Notes: generated from the sequence alone by a model not told the origin. Shown: positions 13,691-24,051, counted from the stretch's first letter. The stretch is 64,000 nt of DNA from Perkinsus marinus ATCC 50983 (GCF_000006405.1 NW_003215766.1:527687-591686), one strand, 5' to 3'. Translations and numbers: made by a program.

Positions 13691-14737
13691 TCACATTTCA
13701 TCATGGACAACGCCGACCCTCCCCTCGATAGCTCTACGGACTGCCTCCACCGCAGCCTCCACATCAACTGCAACCTTCTTTTTCCCCATAGCCCGCTCGT
13801 CTCGGCCCGCACCCTCCAACAGGACCCTCTCATAACTCAGCCCGAGAGCCTCAGCAATGTACATGTAGTGCCGCACCAGAGGGTTCGCAAATCCCAACTC
13901 GATCACTGTAGTCCCCTCCGAACAGAATAGGATGTTGGACAAGCCAGCTCCATGGACCCCAACAACCACTGCTGCTCTCGAGAACATCGCTACCGCTCTT
14001 TCCGCTCCTTCCTCAGCTCCATCGAACTCCCTCACATCGACCCCTTCAATGTTCCTAAGGGCTGCTACCAACCGCCGTTCATTTTTGAGTATTCTCGACT
14101 CATCCCGAGAGGCCTTCCGAACGATCCACAAAACCACAGGTCTATTGGAAGCCTCCTCCCCTCCACCAACATCACTACTGCCTTTCATCATAGCACTCCG
14201 CAGACCCCGCAACAACCGGCTTGGAGGTATGCAGTGCAGTGGAAGGTCATAGGCAGGGTCCACCATAGGAGGCCAGGTATAAGATACGACCTCAGACAGC
14301 TCTACTCGGACCTGTCTCGTGCCCTCTGTCGGGTAGTAGAGCCTCTTGGCATTCTCAACGCCCAACCCTCTAAGCAGGATATCAGTGAAGCCATCAACAA
14401 AGGGTGCCCAAGGTAAGAGGATCTGGAAGCGTACTGTTGATGGCTGATTATCTTGAAGACTCGCCTGTGGGTTGGGAGTACTCCTTATGTCCTCCTGCAG
14501 AGCCACGAGCCTCGGCAAGGACTCCAACAGGAAATGATAAAACATAGTCGAACGGTAACCTACTGTTACAAACACCTGAAAAGACACCATAACACATTCA
14601 TATACGTGAACCATAGCAATTATGCAGTACGCGCGATCTGAAGACCCCATTTCGTGTGGCAGCCCCATCGGGAAGTCGAAAAAGTCCAAAAAAATTTCCT
14701 CGAAAATCGAATCCGTGGCATATATCAAACAATACAA
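13691..14737 (-). CDS. GT61-family (DUF563) glycosyltransferase
   Basis: Members of this family (plant xylosyltransferases, animal EOGT) transfer sugars onto protein or glycan acceptors in the secretory pathway. The frame contains VGYRSTMFYHFLLESLPRL (the N-terminal family block), LWIVRKASRDESRILKNERR, REFDGAEEGAERAVAMFSRA, VVGVHGAGLSNILFCSEGT and VIELGF, which is the classic GT61 order ending in the HGAGxxN nucleotide-sugar motif. It stops at TGA 13691. The first 50 or so residues before VFVTVGYRS are not family-like and may be intron; an exon encoding the membrane anchor probably lies upstream of 14740. The C-terminus (VEAAVEAVRRAIEGRVG) is an ordinary helix. The acceptor substrate cannot be read from sequence. 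Confidence 0.8.
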   Translation of the reverse strand: MYCLIYATDSIFEEIFLDFFDFPMGLPHEMGSSDRAYCIIAMVHVYECVMVSFQVFVTVGYRSTMFYHFLLESLPRLVALQEDIRSTPNPQASLQDNQPSTVRFQILLPWAPFVDGFTDILLRGLGVENAKRLYYPTEGTRQVRVELSEVVSYTWPPMVDPAYDLPLHCIPPSRLLRGLRSAMMKGSSDVGGGEEASNRPVVLWIVRKASRDESRILKNERRLVAALRNIEGVDVREFDGAEEGAERAVAMFSRAAVVVGVHGAGLSNILFCSEGTTVIELGFANPLVRHYMYIAEALGLSYERVLLEGAGRDERAMGKKKVAVDVEAAVEAVRRAIEGRVGVVHDEM

Positions 14738-14844
14738 TCATGTTCGGAGAGTTGATCAATATAAAATTTCAGGTTGATATGAGCAGTAGTTAAGAAGTTG
14801 GGGCTGCCACACGAAACCGGCTCTTCAGATTGCGCGTACAAGCA

Positions 14845-15322
14845 ATGAGCAAAGCATTTACCACCAGCCTCAACGAGGTCTCAAGGGAAAGCTTCGCTAC
14901 CAAAGACCACATCTACTGCCGACACTCGACCCTCTCAGCCGGCGGTATGCCTCGAGGAACTGACTACCTTCCCCTTGAATACTCGCGGACGCCCTTCCAT
15001 AGGCGGCATCGGTGTTCCGTGAATTGGGTCCGGGAAGGGAAGATTCTGGGCGAGATTGAGGTAAAGATGAGCCGAGACCCTAAGGTGTTGGCAACCCGTC
15101 GCGAACAACTACAACGACCTCTCTAAACTACAGTGTGAAGGAGCAGGCCGCCTTATCAAACATGACCGCATCCTCTCCAATGAGATCGATCCTAGACGAG
15201 AACTCTATCCTGCTCTCCTCCGTTACTTCATCGATACGCCCTACACGTCGGAAGTCAGGAAGCAGGGCACATTGCCATTCCCGAGGTACCACCCTCCGCC
15301 TTGCATCCTAGTACTGGGCTAG
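14845..15322 (+). CDS. Small hypothetical protein, two exons
   Basis: Exon 1 (14845-15084) starts MSKAFTTSLNEVSRESFATK and ends KMSRDPK. A 49-nt GT-AG intron (15085-15133) is followed by exon 2, beginning CEGAGRLIKHDRILSNEI and ending PRYHPPPCILVLG at the TAG 15320-15322. Splicing at phase 0 gives one uninterrupted frame of 142 residues. The protein is basic and lacks a signal peptide or membrane segment. I do not recognise the family. It is head-to-head with the GT61 gene, so the two may share the short region 14740-14840 as promoter. Confidence 0.55.
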
Positions 15323-15414
15323 CCAGTTTTACAGCGGTCACTTGAGAAGCCCTCAAGTAGTGGACTGCTAAGGGCCAGGCCCCACTAGGGTCCACCTCTG
15401 TTCGCATCATGTAC

Positions 15415-15557
15415 ATCGTACCTTACCAAAATATGCACATGTGTTGGTAACATTATGAGAATTCTGAGGAAATTCTGAGAGTAAACTTCTACCCAAATTC
15501 GTATGTATGGGAGAATTCATAAGCTCAACTGAGGAGAGCGAACACATTCCAACACTG
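15415..15557 (+). mobile_element. MITE-like element, family 1, copy A
   Basis: Contains the family signature AATATGCACATG, TTCTGAGGAAATTCTGAG, ACTTCTACCCAAATTCGTAT and AAGCTCAACTGAGGAGAGCG, and ends CATTCCAACACTG. The left terminus is degenerate, so its start is approximate. It lies between the small plus-strand gene and the end of the TPR gene. Confidence 0.7.
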
Positions 15558-15570
15558 TCTTCCAAGGCTA

Positions 15571-16274
15571 TCAAAACACGATCATGTAAAGCTGATCCAC
15601 CGTACCAAGGTCATGGAGGTTGGCTGGGTGTTCCGGGACGAGATCGATTTGCCTTTTTGCCAGTTCTATGCTCTTCGTGATATTACCCTGCCCTGCACGA
15701 TACACCCTATCACGCTCCATAGACACCTTAAAGGGGACCCAACTCCCTCTACACTTGGTCACAGCCCAACACTTACCTTTCCAATCGTTGCAATTCTCCT
15801 ACGCTCTCCTATGTGCTGTCTCAACCTGTCGGCTTCCTCCACAGTAAGCGTCGATCCTTCTGATTTGTCCACAGCTCTGCTCGCCTCCTGCCCAGTCACC
15901 CTTTCCCGCCTCCGCTGACCGATGCCCCCCCCATACTACCTCCCACAGGGCCAGACTCTTGTCCATGAAGTTCGCATGCATTTCGAGATTGGCCATAGTA
16001 AGGTGAGCTTGTGGATCGTCAGGGCGCAGTGTTGCCGCCTTGGAGTACAGGCCCCGGACTTTTTGCAGCATTCCTGATGGCGTGTCTAGTTTCATAGAGC
16101 CACAGTAGAGAGCCAACGAGAATTCTCACCAAGAGCTTCATCGAATCGAGACCGGGAGGCCGCCAGAGAGGCCTTCTCAGCCAGGGAAAGCATCCTTTCA
16201 CAGATGTGTTCATAACGGTCTCCCACTGCTGTCGCGAGCCATACTAGTAGTACACCAGGTGAAACAAGGCGCAT
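15571..16274 (-). CDS. Secreted TPR-like protein
   Basis: The ATG at 16274 starts a signal peptide (MRLVSPGVLLVWLATAVG) followed by a helical region (HICERMLSLAEKASLAASRS). An intron ending in CATCAG joins at phase 1 to MLQKVRGLYSKAATLRPDDP and QAHLTMANLEMHANFMDKSL, a canonical TPR unit with LYxKAxxLxPDxxxAHxxxA. A 52-nt intron leads to EASRAVDKSEGSTLTVEE and a basic helix. The last exon has NITKSIELAKRQIDLVPEHP, again TPR-like, and ends QLYMIVF at 15571. No enzymatic motif. A lumenal or extracellular scaffold role is a guess. Confidence 0.6.
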
Positions 16275-17150
16275 AGAAAAACGCTGCTGACACTCTATAT
16301 AGCGTCATAGAGGGTATTCAAAGCGTGTACAAGGAGACGACCCTGGCGGCACTACTAGCCTCTAATAAGCCTTGTAGTAACTCTGTCCTAATCCCCATGC
16401 TCGGGCAGACCCTGTCTCGTCTCCCACCTCCAAAACGCTCTTTATAGACCCCACGATGGACCCACTACGGCAGGTTACCCACCCCCTCATTCCTCGACAA
16501 GGGTGATGTGCACGGCCTGCGAGACCCGCCGTGATTTAGTTACTAAAGGACAGTGGTCGGAAGTGCTCTTTACAGGAATTGAATGGAGGAGGCGGGGATC
16601 GAACCCGATACCATTCTCGTGGCCGCGTTCATGCGTGCAGTATTAGAGGTTGATTCCCCCAACTCTGACGATACCAACAGTTGTTTACTGCCTAGGCCTA
16701 CTCACACGCGGGGAGGTTAGATGCCAGAGCCCCGTCTTATGAGTCGACCCTGTTTCACGAACAGTATGTTCCTTCTACGCTCATCCTCCCGCGCTCAATC
16801 ATATCCAAGGCGGATAGTGCTAACTCAACACTGTACACGCAACTAGCCTCTCCTCTTCCTTGGATTTCAGCGGAGGCGATAAACCTATAGGTACAGGGGG
16901 CGGCTTACCTCATTATCGGTCTCAACGACCCCAAAATGGCGACAAGTTCTCACTGGCAACACCGGCAACATGTGTCAATAGAAACCATATTATACACTGT
17001 ACGTTGAAGATAGCAGTGATTGTCAGAGGTCATCAGCTTAGATACTTCCGTTCTATCTCTGCCCAGTCGTCCTCTTCTGTTTGATACGTAACGTGCGAGT
17101 TGTACGCTCGAAACCTAAACCGCTAATAATGATAAAAGCGATTGTCTAGA
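16275..17150. other. Intergenic region with one tRNA-like segment
   Basis: No protein frame recognised. Contains the tRNA-like sequence described separately at 16585-16665. Confidence 0.4.
16585..16665 (-). other. tRNA-like sequence
   Basis: On the minus strand the 3' half reads GGTATCGGGTTCGATCCCCG then CCTCCTCCA: a perfect B-box (GGTTCGATCCC), a T arm with four of five pairs, and an acceptor strand CTCCTCC that pairs in six of seven positions (one a wobble) with GGGGGAA about 70 nt upstream. The D-arm / A-box region (AACCTCTAATACTGC) does not fit a tRNA and I cannot fold a good anticodon arm. It is either a decayed tRNA, a tRNA-derived SINE relic or a divergent tRNA. Confidence 0.35.
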
Positions 17151-17154
17151 CCCA

Positions 17155-18319
17155 TTACGCCGCAGCTATGCCTTGAAAGCCGTCAACTTTACTCATGGGG
17201 ACCTGAAGACGGTGATGGCCATGATGAAATCTCCAAGGCTGGTTTACATATCCAACAGTTGGTGCCTTGTGAAGCGGTGACAAGTCCAATGCATCTCGCT
17301 GCTGAGACACCGCTCCATCAGAGGCGCTGAGATTCATCGTCCGTCCACCAAGGAGCAACTCCGGGCTCAACTTCACCGTACATCTTCCGACACCAAGCTT
17401 CTGTAACAGCGAAGGAGTCCACAAACGCCGAGGCTCTCTAGGCCTACTTTGGGGTCACCCCAGTCGGCGATAATCGCTGCCCACCACTCACTGAGGTCCA
17501 CGGCATCAGCGAGCTCTGGACCGGGGTAGTTGGCACTTTCCTCGACATAGTAGCATGCCACGTCATCTTCTTCTTGGGGATCTTGGGAGCTCGTGCTCAC
17601 ATTAGAGCTGACACCGAAACCCGTTGAATGTCCCAACGAACCAGCTTGAGTACATTCGTCGCTTCGTCGACCGTCTGATGCTGCCTGAGTCCTCGAGGTC
17701 AACGTCAATGATATTAGAGCGTTGAGCGCTGGTGAGAGAGACTGGCTCCTCTTTTACCTACACTGAAGGCCTGTTGGGTGGCAACCGGTGGGCCAATGGC
17801 GTCTCCGATGATCTGCCGAGTATAGCGCCGTCATGATCACTCACCTTGCGAAAAACTCGAGTTCGTTTCCGCGTTGGCTCACCAGCAACATCATCAGGTT
17901 CGTTCACAACTGAGATCCCTTCAATGACGAGAAAGCCTCTGAGCAACTTGTCTTACCCACACCCGAGGGAAAAGAGCCCTCTTCAGCAAGCTCAAGCGAG
18001 GGCGTTCGTCCACGTTTCTTGAATCGAAGTATGAGTGGTTCCACCGCGAGCATTCGAGATGGGAAGACAAATACACACTGTTGGGAAAGCGATGTGTCAT
18101 TCATCATAGAGGCAATACTTGCACTTACCAACTACTGAGCAATACTAGGCTATCTTTTCTCCCATGGGTGAGATCACATATTCTAAGCGCAATGGTACAA
18201 TGCCGGGCAAGCACCTCCTGCTGATACTCGAAGTCATTCCGTGTTAGACTATAACAGCTCGATTCCTGATTGTTCTCAATCAGATAGTACACCATAGCTA
18301 CTGTGGTCTCAGTCGCCAC
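17155..18319 (-). CDS. Hypothetical multi-exon protein
   Basis: Exon 1 starts at ATG 18319 (MATETTVAMVYYLIENNQES) and ends LVLLSS. A 51-nt intron with a GTAAGT donor leads to CVFVFPSRMLAVEPLILRFK and RGRTPSLELAEEGSFPSGVG. A 38-nt intron leads to ISVVNEPDDVAGEPTRKRTR. Further exons near 17700-17420 encode an acidic stretch (QEEDDVACYYVEESANYPGP) and LSEWWAAIIADWGDP. Each of the first two splices keeps one frame. The 3' end around 17420-17155 is uncertain. The basic patch (TRKRTRVFRK) could be a nuclear localisation signal. Family not recognised. Confidence 0.5.
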
Positions 18320-18502
18320 ATCTTAACTCCAATTTAGGTTTGAATCTCACGTGTACATATCACCAAGAAAGCCACTACGCACAACGCAATATAGAGAAGA
18401 TTAGAAAGAAATGCTGAGCTAGAATTGAAAGACATTCCCCAAAATATACACCAACAGACAATCAGCGTAGACATACATTCAAAGCAATCCCGAGTGGTCA
18501 AA

Positions 18503-20108
18503 TCAACATTCAGAGAATGAGTCTAACTTCTTAATTCTAGGGGGCGTCCTCGCGGGAGGGGGAGGGGATCCTCCAGATGACGATGTCGATGTAGCCCCGG
18601 TCAACTTGACTATCTCCTCTCTCACAAACTCCACCACGCCTTCAAACGCCGCGAACTTCTTCTGCAGGAGACGAGAGTCCCAGCACTTCACCGACAAGGA
18701 AAAAAGCTCTATCTCGACCGGTCGCAGCTCCCACGGCTTTCGACCAGTTCGAACCAGTGGACGGGCCCACTCAGCGACATAGCAATCCAAGACCTGCACC
18801 GTGTCACCGTCGATCAAGGCCGTGTCACCAGCCCTGAGCGCCATATGGAGGGACATGGCCGCCCGCCCAGTCGCCTCCAAATTCCAATCTTTGGCAGCGC
18901 ATGGCGAATCCGCTGCACCGTAGTCTGAGCCATCCACGTCTAGATCGTCCAAAGGCTCGAATATCTCATCGATTGAGTAGCCACAGGCCGGGTCACCATT
19001 TGGGGGGCTCCTCTTGGAACCAGGCTGATAACACGTAAAATAAAAACCACCTACATATTGGTGACCGCCACCCCCGTAGGCCGTGCATATCTAAGAAGAA
19101 CAAGGGGATGCCAACAGTCATAAGAAGCCTGCTTACCTCGGCAACATCAACGTCTTCTCGATCTGTGCTGAGAGACACTCGATAGCGTCTTGTTGTGTCG
19201 TCGAAGAAATATATAACAGCCAAGTCGGCCTTAGGCTCCAACTCCTCATCTGAGGGTTCCACCCCATCTGGTCGAGGAACCCCTCTACCTCTGTACTCGA
19301 GCATCTCCCACATCACTCGCCCCTTCAGTGATTGACTCGAGCAGTTCACCACCCGAGCCAGCAAATTAGGAAACAGTCTCAGTCGTCGCAGTCGAGAACG
19401 CCACACATGCTGACGAACGTCATAGTAGAACTCATCGACCTCTCCAGAGCTGCCAGCTTCAATGCACTCATTCAGGAACTCGTCACCACGATCAACACAG
19501 TCGGCAAAGGCCCGGAGGCACTGCTCATCCACCTGGCCCGGCGTGAAGATTGGTGGCTCATAGTCCGCTCTCTTGCCGCGGAAGCCCGTCTGGAAATAGC
19601 TAGAATTGTAGTAAGTAAAGCGCCCAATATCGCAGTCTTCTATATACCGCAATAGCAAGGGCACGCGAGCGTTCCGTCCCATGAAGTAGTCCCAAGTAAG
19701 AGTGCAGGCACTCTGTCGTTGATTGATGATATACTCCACGCCCGGTACCGGACTAGTCATCCACTGGGTCGCCGTGGACTGGTGATGATCCAGGATAATG
19801 CACCGCTTACAGTGCCGTCCGAGCTGCTCCAGAATAGCTCTGTTGGTGTACACGAAATCAAGCAATACCACATTCTTCCCCTCGTAGTCGTACTCGATCT
19901 CGCTCTGACTGTGGACTTCTCCGAAGAACTTGGGGAAGTGCTCGTCGCCACGAGCCGATTTACGCCCTCTACCAGCCTTGTCCCCGCCGCCGCTACGACG
20001 GGCCCGCTTGTTCCTGTCGTTGAGCAAGCCTTGATAGACCGAGTAAGCAGCACCCATGCCATCGTTGCAGGAGGCGTGAAAGACCACAACATCAACTTCG
20101 CTGGCCAA
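18503..20108 (-). CDS. DHH/DHHA1 phosphoesterase
   Basis: This is a member of the DHH superfamily (RecJ, Prune, NrnA), metal-dependent phosphoesterases. ATG 20108 begins MASEVDVVVFHASCNDGMGA, with the first metal-binding Asp. Then come VLLDFVYTNRAILEQL and CIILDHHQST, the DHH motif itself. The exon ends at 19137. A 46-nt intron (19091-19136) joins in frame to ICTAYGGGGHQYVGGFYF, the GGGH motif of a DHHA1 domain, so both halves of the active site are present. A C-terminal extension of about 165 residues (WELRPVEIELFSLSVKCWDS, then a Ser/Pro-rich tail) ends at 18503. The frame that runs past 19090 without splicing misses the DHHA1 motif, which supports the intron. Whether the substrate is oligonucleotide or phosphate ester is not evident. 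Confidence 0.85.
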
Positions 20109-20145
20109 CAGACGACCTGATCGACATCTCTAAAAATCGATAATA

Positions 20146-20322
20146 CGGCGTGTGAGAAAATATGCACATGGTCAACTCCATGCATGAGCGACGATTTGGA
20201 AATTCTGAGAGATGTCTTATTGTTTTCCGTACACTTCTACTCGAGTTCGTATGTGAACTTCTATAGTAAGTGAGGAAACTCCTGAGCTCAGCTGAGCAGA
20301 GCGAACATATATTCCCAGACTG
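20146..20322 (+). mobile_element. MITE-like element, family 1, copy B
   Basis: Contains AATATGCACATGGTCAACT, GAAATTCTGAGAG, TACACTTCTACTCGAGTTCG and CTGAGCTCAGCTGAGCAGAG, and ends TATTCCCAGACTG. It sits between two minus-strand genes, and its right end overlaps the last codons of the open frame of the downstream one (20288-20322). Confidence 0.8.
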
Positions 20323-21509
20323 TTACTAACAATACAAATCTCTTCAATTCGCATCTCCTCCCCTTGAAAGAGAGCCCCTCCCCCTCACCTTTGTCACCGT
20401 AGCTGTGCCAGGCCTTCGACACCGTCCCTTCGCCACTGTCCAACATAGCATACGTCCCCGGAGGATCGTGAAAGAACTTGGCATTCTTCGAGACACCCGG
20501 TGGCGGCATGTTACAGTCATAGAATATAGTGCGCACAGTAGAAGATTCCTCCCCCCACTTCGGACCAAGATAGACCTCAGTCGGCTCTTGTTGCTCCCAC
20601 TTAGTAGACGTCCAAGAAGAATAAGACCAATCCTCGACCCGTCCCTTCGCCTCACCATCCGCCTCCCAACCACTACCTGAGTCCCACGTCCTCTCCGGCC
20701 TACCTCCTCCTTTCCTCCCAACCAGGCCATCACTATTGCTCTTGTGGTCCTGGCTCCAGTAGTCCCCCCTCCCCTCCCCTTTCGTGGGCTTGGCTCCCTC
20801 ATAGCTCACTTTCCCATCACCAACAGATCCTCTGAAGTTGCTCCATCGTTTACCCCCCTGCTGTGACGACCTCCCGACATGCATAGTTACAGGAGTCGGT
20901 CGATCAGCATAGCCCGGTCTAGGCTGGAGGACCACCCTACCACTACCCTTCCTCCTCTCACCAGAACTACCACTGTTCTCGACTGACTCCCCCGCAGTAG
21001 TACTGTCAAAACTGCACTCACCCGACGCCATCACGGGAGACCGCCCCCTTCGCCGCTCCGGACCACTCCCCTTCGAGCCGTTCAGCTGCCTCAACTTTCC
21101 CGTGTCACCATATCTCTGTCGAGCCGCAGGCGTCAGTGTCACCCTCTCTTCTCTTGAACTATCACCGTGTTCTCTCCCGCTGCGAGCTCCACGGCCTCCA
21201 GCTGGAGTTCCCCTCCCCGTCCCTTTCCCCTGTAATACCACTCCTTCCCCAATTCCCCTATCACGAATATCCCTCACCTCTTGCCCTTGAGTCGGCTTAG
21301 CAGGCTTCCACCGCAATCGTGGAGCCCACTCTGCAGCTCCCTCAGCACCTGACCGGCTCCCACTCGTGGCGGTCGACTTCATCGACAGGTACAGACCAAA
21401 ACTACACGCGAGGATGCCGCCCCCCACCATCCAAACTACAATGCCCAACGACACAAGACAGGAAAAGAGAAGAAACGTTACCGATGAAGAAGTGCTTCAC
21501 TGTATTCAT
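20288..21509 (-). CDS. Low-complexity protein with N-terminal membrane anchor
   Basis: Exon 1 (21482-21509) encodes MNTVKHFFI. A 46-nt GT-AG intron (21436-21481) joins in frame to VWMVGGGILACSFGLYL, giving one transmembrane helix or signal anchor at residues 7-26. The rest is a long Gly/Ser/Arg/Lys-rich disordered region, followed by a more ordered C-terminal part (TEVYLGPKWGEESSTVRTIF, GVSKNAKFFHDPPGTYAM). The frame stops at 20288, inside a family 1 inverted-repeat element, so the last dozen residues and the stop come from it unless a splice site before 20330 is used. No family recognised. Confidence 0.5.
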
Positions 21510-21530
21510 CCACGTAGTTCCGCAGCTTTG

Positions 21531-22100
21531 GTAAGGACCTCCTGAGGAACATCAACCATCACATCACGACCTCCTGTCAGCACGCTCACCTCCACAAGAG
21601 CTCTCTCCTCGCTCTCCATGTGCTCAACTCCTTGTGTCAAGCACCTTCGTAGGGTTCGTAACTGATCCGATCATATGATACCACACTTCGGCCACTTCCT
21701 GCCGACCTCTTGCGGACCCCATGTAGCCCCCTCCCTCGCCCTCAGCGCCTCAACATCGTCTCCTACATCGCCCTCCACCGAGCCTTCCGGTCCACAGCTA
21801 TCCAGCAGAGCATCCAAGTACCAGTCCAGGAACCTCCTAGTGCTGCCTGTGCCCCCGGGCCTTCTCAAATCACTGAGCTGCGCCACCTGCAGACACGCAT
21901 CATCATCAACCAGAAATAACATGTGATGTACTGAGCAAGCCTACCGACTGCCCGGTCTGCTTTACGCCCCAGTAAACTCGCCGTTGCAGCGACTTTACTA
22001 TACGGCCCAATGGCAGGTCCCTCCACGCCTCCCCAACAGTACCAACGTCCTCTCCACTAGGCTCATACCTAAACGAGGAGGAAGAACTGCGAACTAGTGA
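21531..22100 (-). CDS. Hypothetical protein, several exons
   Basis: Exon near 22070-21945 encodes RYEPSGEDVGTVGEAWRDLP and GRIVKSLQRRVYWGVKQTGQ. An intron with a GTAGGC donor is followed by VAQLSDLRRPGGTGSTRRFL and DWYLDALLDSCGPEGSVEGD, then a helical exon (DQLRTLRRCLTQGVEHMESE) near 21655-21585. One possible terminator TGA overlaps the ATG of the next gene at 21507-21509 (ATGA). The joins after 21690 are not certain and neither is the start. No family recognised. Confidence 0.4.
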
Positions 22101-22336
22101 CCACGCCCACTTTAGGGAATTAATAACCTAACGCTACTAGTGATAGCCTCTCCCCCTACAGTGCCGCCCACCACATCATTCTACCCTTTATCGATAGCCA
22201 AACCAAAGCCAGTTCCCCCGTGGTCGATCTTTGAATGAAAAGACTGGCACTATAGCTACCACTGATTTGAGGAATGTACACGGGAAGTGAAAAAGGAATG
22301 GGACGAGATCGCAATTCGACCTAGCCTCTACTACTT

Positions 22337-22738
22337 TTGCGCTCCTTGGACCTGTGCTAAAGCCTTCTCCTGAGCTCGAGTGGCCGTCACCAACATACTC
22401 AACAAGTGTTCTGTCACTTGGGCGTGGCGACGACAGAACTCCTCCTGCTCCTTCGCAGACAGAGTCCCTTCAGCCTACAAGGTAATCGACACCCCCGAGA
22501 GGACTCCCATTCCCACCTTGTTCAAGTTAGGTAGGCTGAAGACCTGTCCTAGGGGCTTGGCGGTACAACCAGGAAAGTGAAGACCATATTGAGGTAGCTG
22601 CTCCGAGCCTGATACCACTCCATGGGATACTCAGCGAGGCATCGTACTACTACTACCTATGCCCAGGGACTTCAACGTCTCCCCCACAGCCTGCCAAACT
22701 GCCTCCAAGCCCTCATCCACCTCGGAAGAAGCTTCCGA
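22337..22738 (-). CDS. Small helical hypothetical protein
   Basis: The ATG at 22738 begins MSEASSEVDEGLEAVWQAVG. A middle exon near 22605-22510 reads QLPQYGLHFPGCTAKPLGQV. The last exon encodes EFCRRHAQVTEHLLSMLVTA and TRAQEKALAQVQGAQK, ending at the TAG near 22338. Predicted as a soluble helical protein of roughly 130 residues. The first intron boundary is ambiguous. No family recognised. Confidence 0.4.
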
Positions 22739-22793
22739 CATATCCTCCTGACACAGAGGAGTCGGAAATGAAGCGACACAATGTAATTTGGTG

Positions 22794-23109
22794 ATACTAC
22801 AGCTAGCAACCAATAGATACTGTTGATTCACATTCACAGATCTTCGCAATTTTACGGTATTACTACTTCCACATACTACAGCTAGCAACCAATAGATACT
22901 CTTGATTCACATTCACAGATCTTCGCAATTTTACGGTATTACTACTTCCACATACTACAGCTAGCAACCAATAGATACTGTTGATTCACATTCACAGATC
23001 TTCGCAATTTTACGGTATTACTACTTCCACATACTACAGCTAGCAACCAATAGATACTGTTGATTCACATTCACAGATCTTCGCAATTTTACGGTATTAC
23101 TACTCCCAC
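22794..23109. repeat. Tandem repeat, four copies of a 79-bp unit
   Basis: Units start at 22794, 22873, 22952 and 23031, exactly 79 bp apart, each beginning ATACTACAGCTAGCAACC. The copies are nearly identical: I see one substitution in copy 2 (ATACTCTTG for ATACTGTTG) and one in the last copy (CTCCCAC for CTTCCAC). 4 x 79 = 316 bp, so the array is whole. The unit length does not suit a coding repeat. Confidence 0.95.
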
Positions 23110-23154
23110 ATACGCACTCCCTGATCTATATACTCCTTACATTACTACTGCCCA

Positions 23155-23337
23155 TCACAAGATCCAATTCATAAAATGCTTATCCCCTAATACTACATCT
23201 TCCTCCTCTCCTTCATCGTCAGACTCCCGCACCTCCTTCAACGAGGAGGACGTAGACTCCTCCATTTCGTAATCATCCGAGTCCTTCCGAGTCATTGATA
23301 CTACAACAGTAACGATAGCTGCAGTGAAGCACTCCAC
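23155..23337 (-). CDS. Possible acidic small protein or exon
   Basis: A minus frame with a strongly acidic stretch (ESDDEGEEEDVVLGDKHFM) stopping at 23155. The composition suggests real coding sequence, perhaps the last exon of a gene, but no partner exon is evident because the tandem repeat lies immediately downstream. Confidence 0.25.
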   Translation of the reverse strand: MECFTAAIVTVVVSMTRKDSDDYEMEESTSSSLKEVRESDDEGEEEDVVLGDKHFMNWIL

Positions 23338-23566
23338 TAAAAGATCCCTTCACACATCGGCAACTCAGCACACTCCCAAACGTGGAAATTGGTAAGTTCT
23401 TGCAATATAGTTCAGAATAACGAGCGAAATTTTCACTCGATATTGGAGACAATCAAACGATACCGTCCCATAGTGAGAAGGGACGAGAATGAGGCTGAAG
23501 TGGGCCTGAATGCTGGTATCGAATTCTCCCCTCAAGGGAGGCAAGTGACAACTATAATTAGTATGA

Positions 23567-23860
23567 TCAGTAACTAGCATAGAAACACATGAGAACGACA
23601 GAAACCACAAGGATGCTCACCAGGAGTATTAACGCGATCCGCTTGGAAATTTTCCAGCACTTTGCCATTTTCTTCTTCTTGCTGTCAGGGCGGCTTCTGG
23701 TAGACGATGACGATTCCCCTTCGATCGCCTGTCGACACCCATACGATGCTCAGAGGCATGTGTCTCATTACATGGTCTCCCGCTGTACCTCCGCCCTGCT
23801 CCTCTAGATCAGTAGTGTGCCCCTCTGTCTGATTTTGGTTTTTGTCCTGAAGTAAGGGAC
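23567..23860 (-). CDS. C-terminal end of a tail-anchored membrane protein
   Basis: The frame runs DKNQNQTEGHTTDLEEQGG, then after a 43-nt intron (GTAATG...GACAG) AIEGESSSSTRSRPDSKKKK, then a single hydrophobic helix ALILLVSILVVSVVLMCF, stopping YASY at 23567. The layout (charged linker, KKKK, one TM at the extreme C-terminus) is that of a SNARE or other tail-anchored protein. The upstream region is occupied by a microsatellite, and I cannot find the N-terminal part. It may belong to the syntaxin-like gene just upstream as an alternative tail. Confidence 0.4.
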
Positions 23861-23971
23861 GCCCCTACTAGGAACACTGTCAAGGTACAAAGCGAACGAA
23901 TCAGGTTCAATTCCAAGTGGCAGACAAATCTCCATACAGAAACGCATAACGCCATAAACAATTCTCTTATT

Positions 23972-24020
23972 ACCACCACCACAACAACAACAACAACTTC
24001 TTCTTCTTCTTCTTCTTCTT

Positions 24021-24051
<31 letters not shown>
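23972..24051. repeat. Compound trinucleotide microsatellite
   Basis: Runs of ACC, then ACA, TTC and TAC repeats lie back to back. On the minus strand it would read as Val/Glu homopolymers, but the surrounding frame is not convincing, so I treat it as intergenic or intronic. Confidence 0.9.

Noticed and set aside
15915-15945. 25-nt GT-AG intron with a run of eight G in the TPR gene
   Set aside because: A 52-nt intron ending at the next in-phase AG (GGGCAG) also keeps the frame and fits the usual intron size better.
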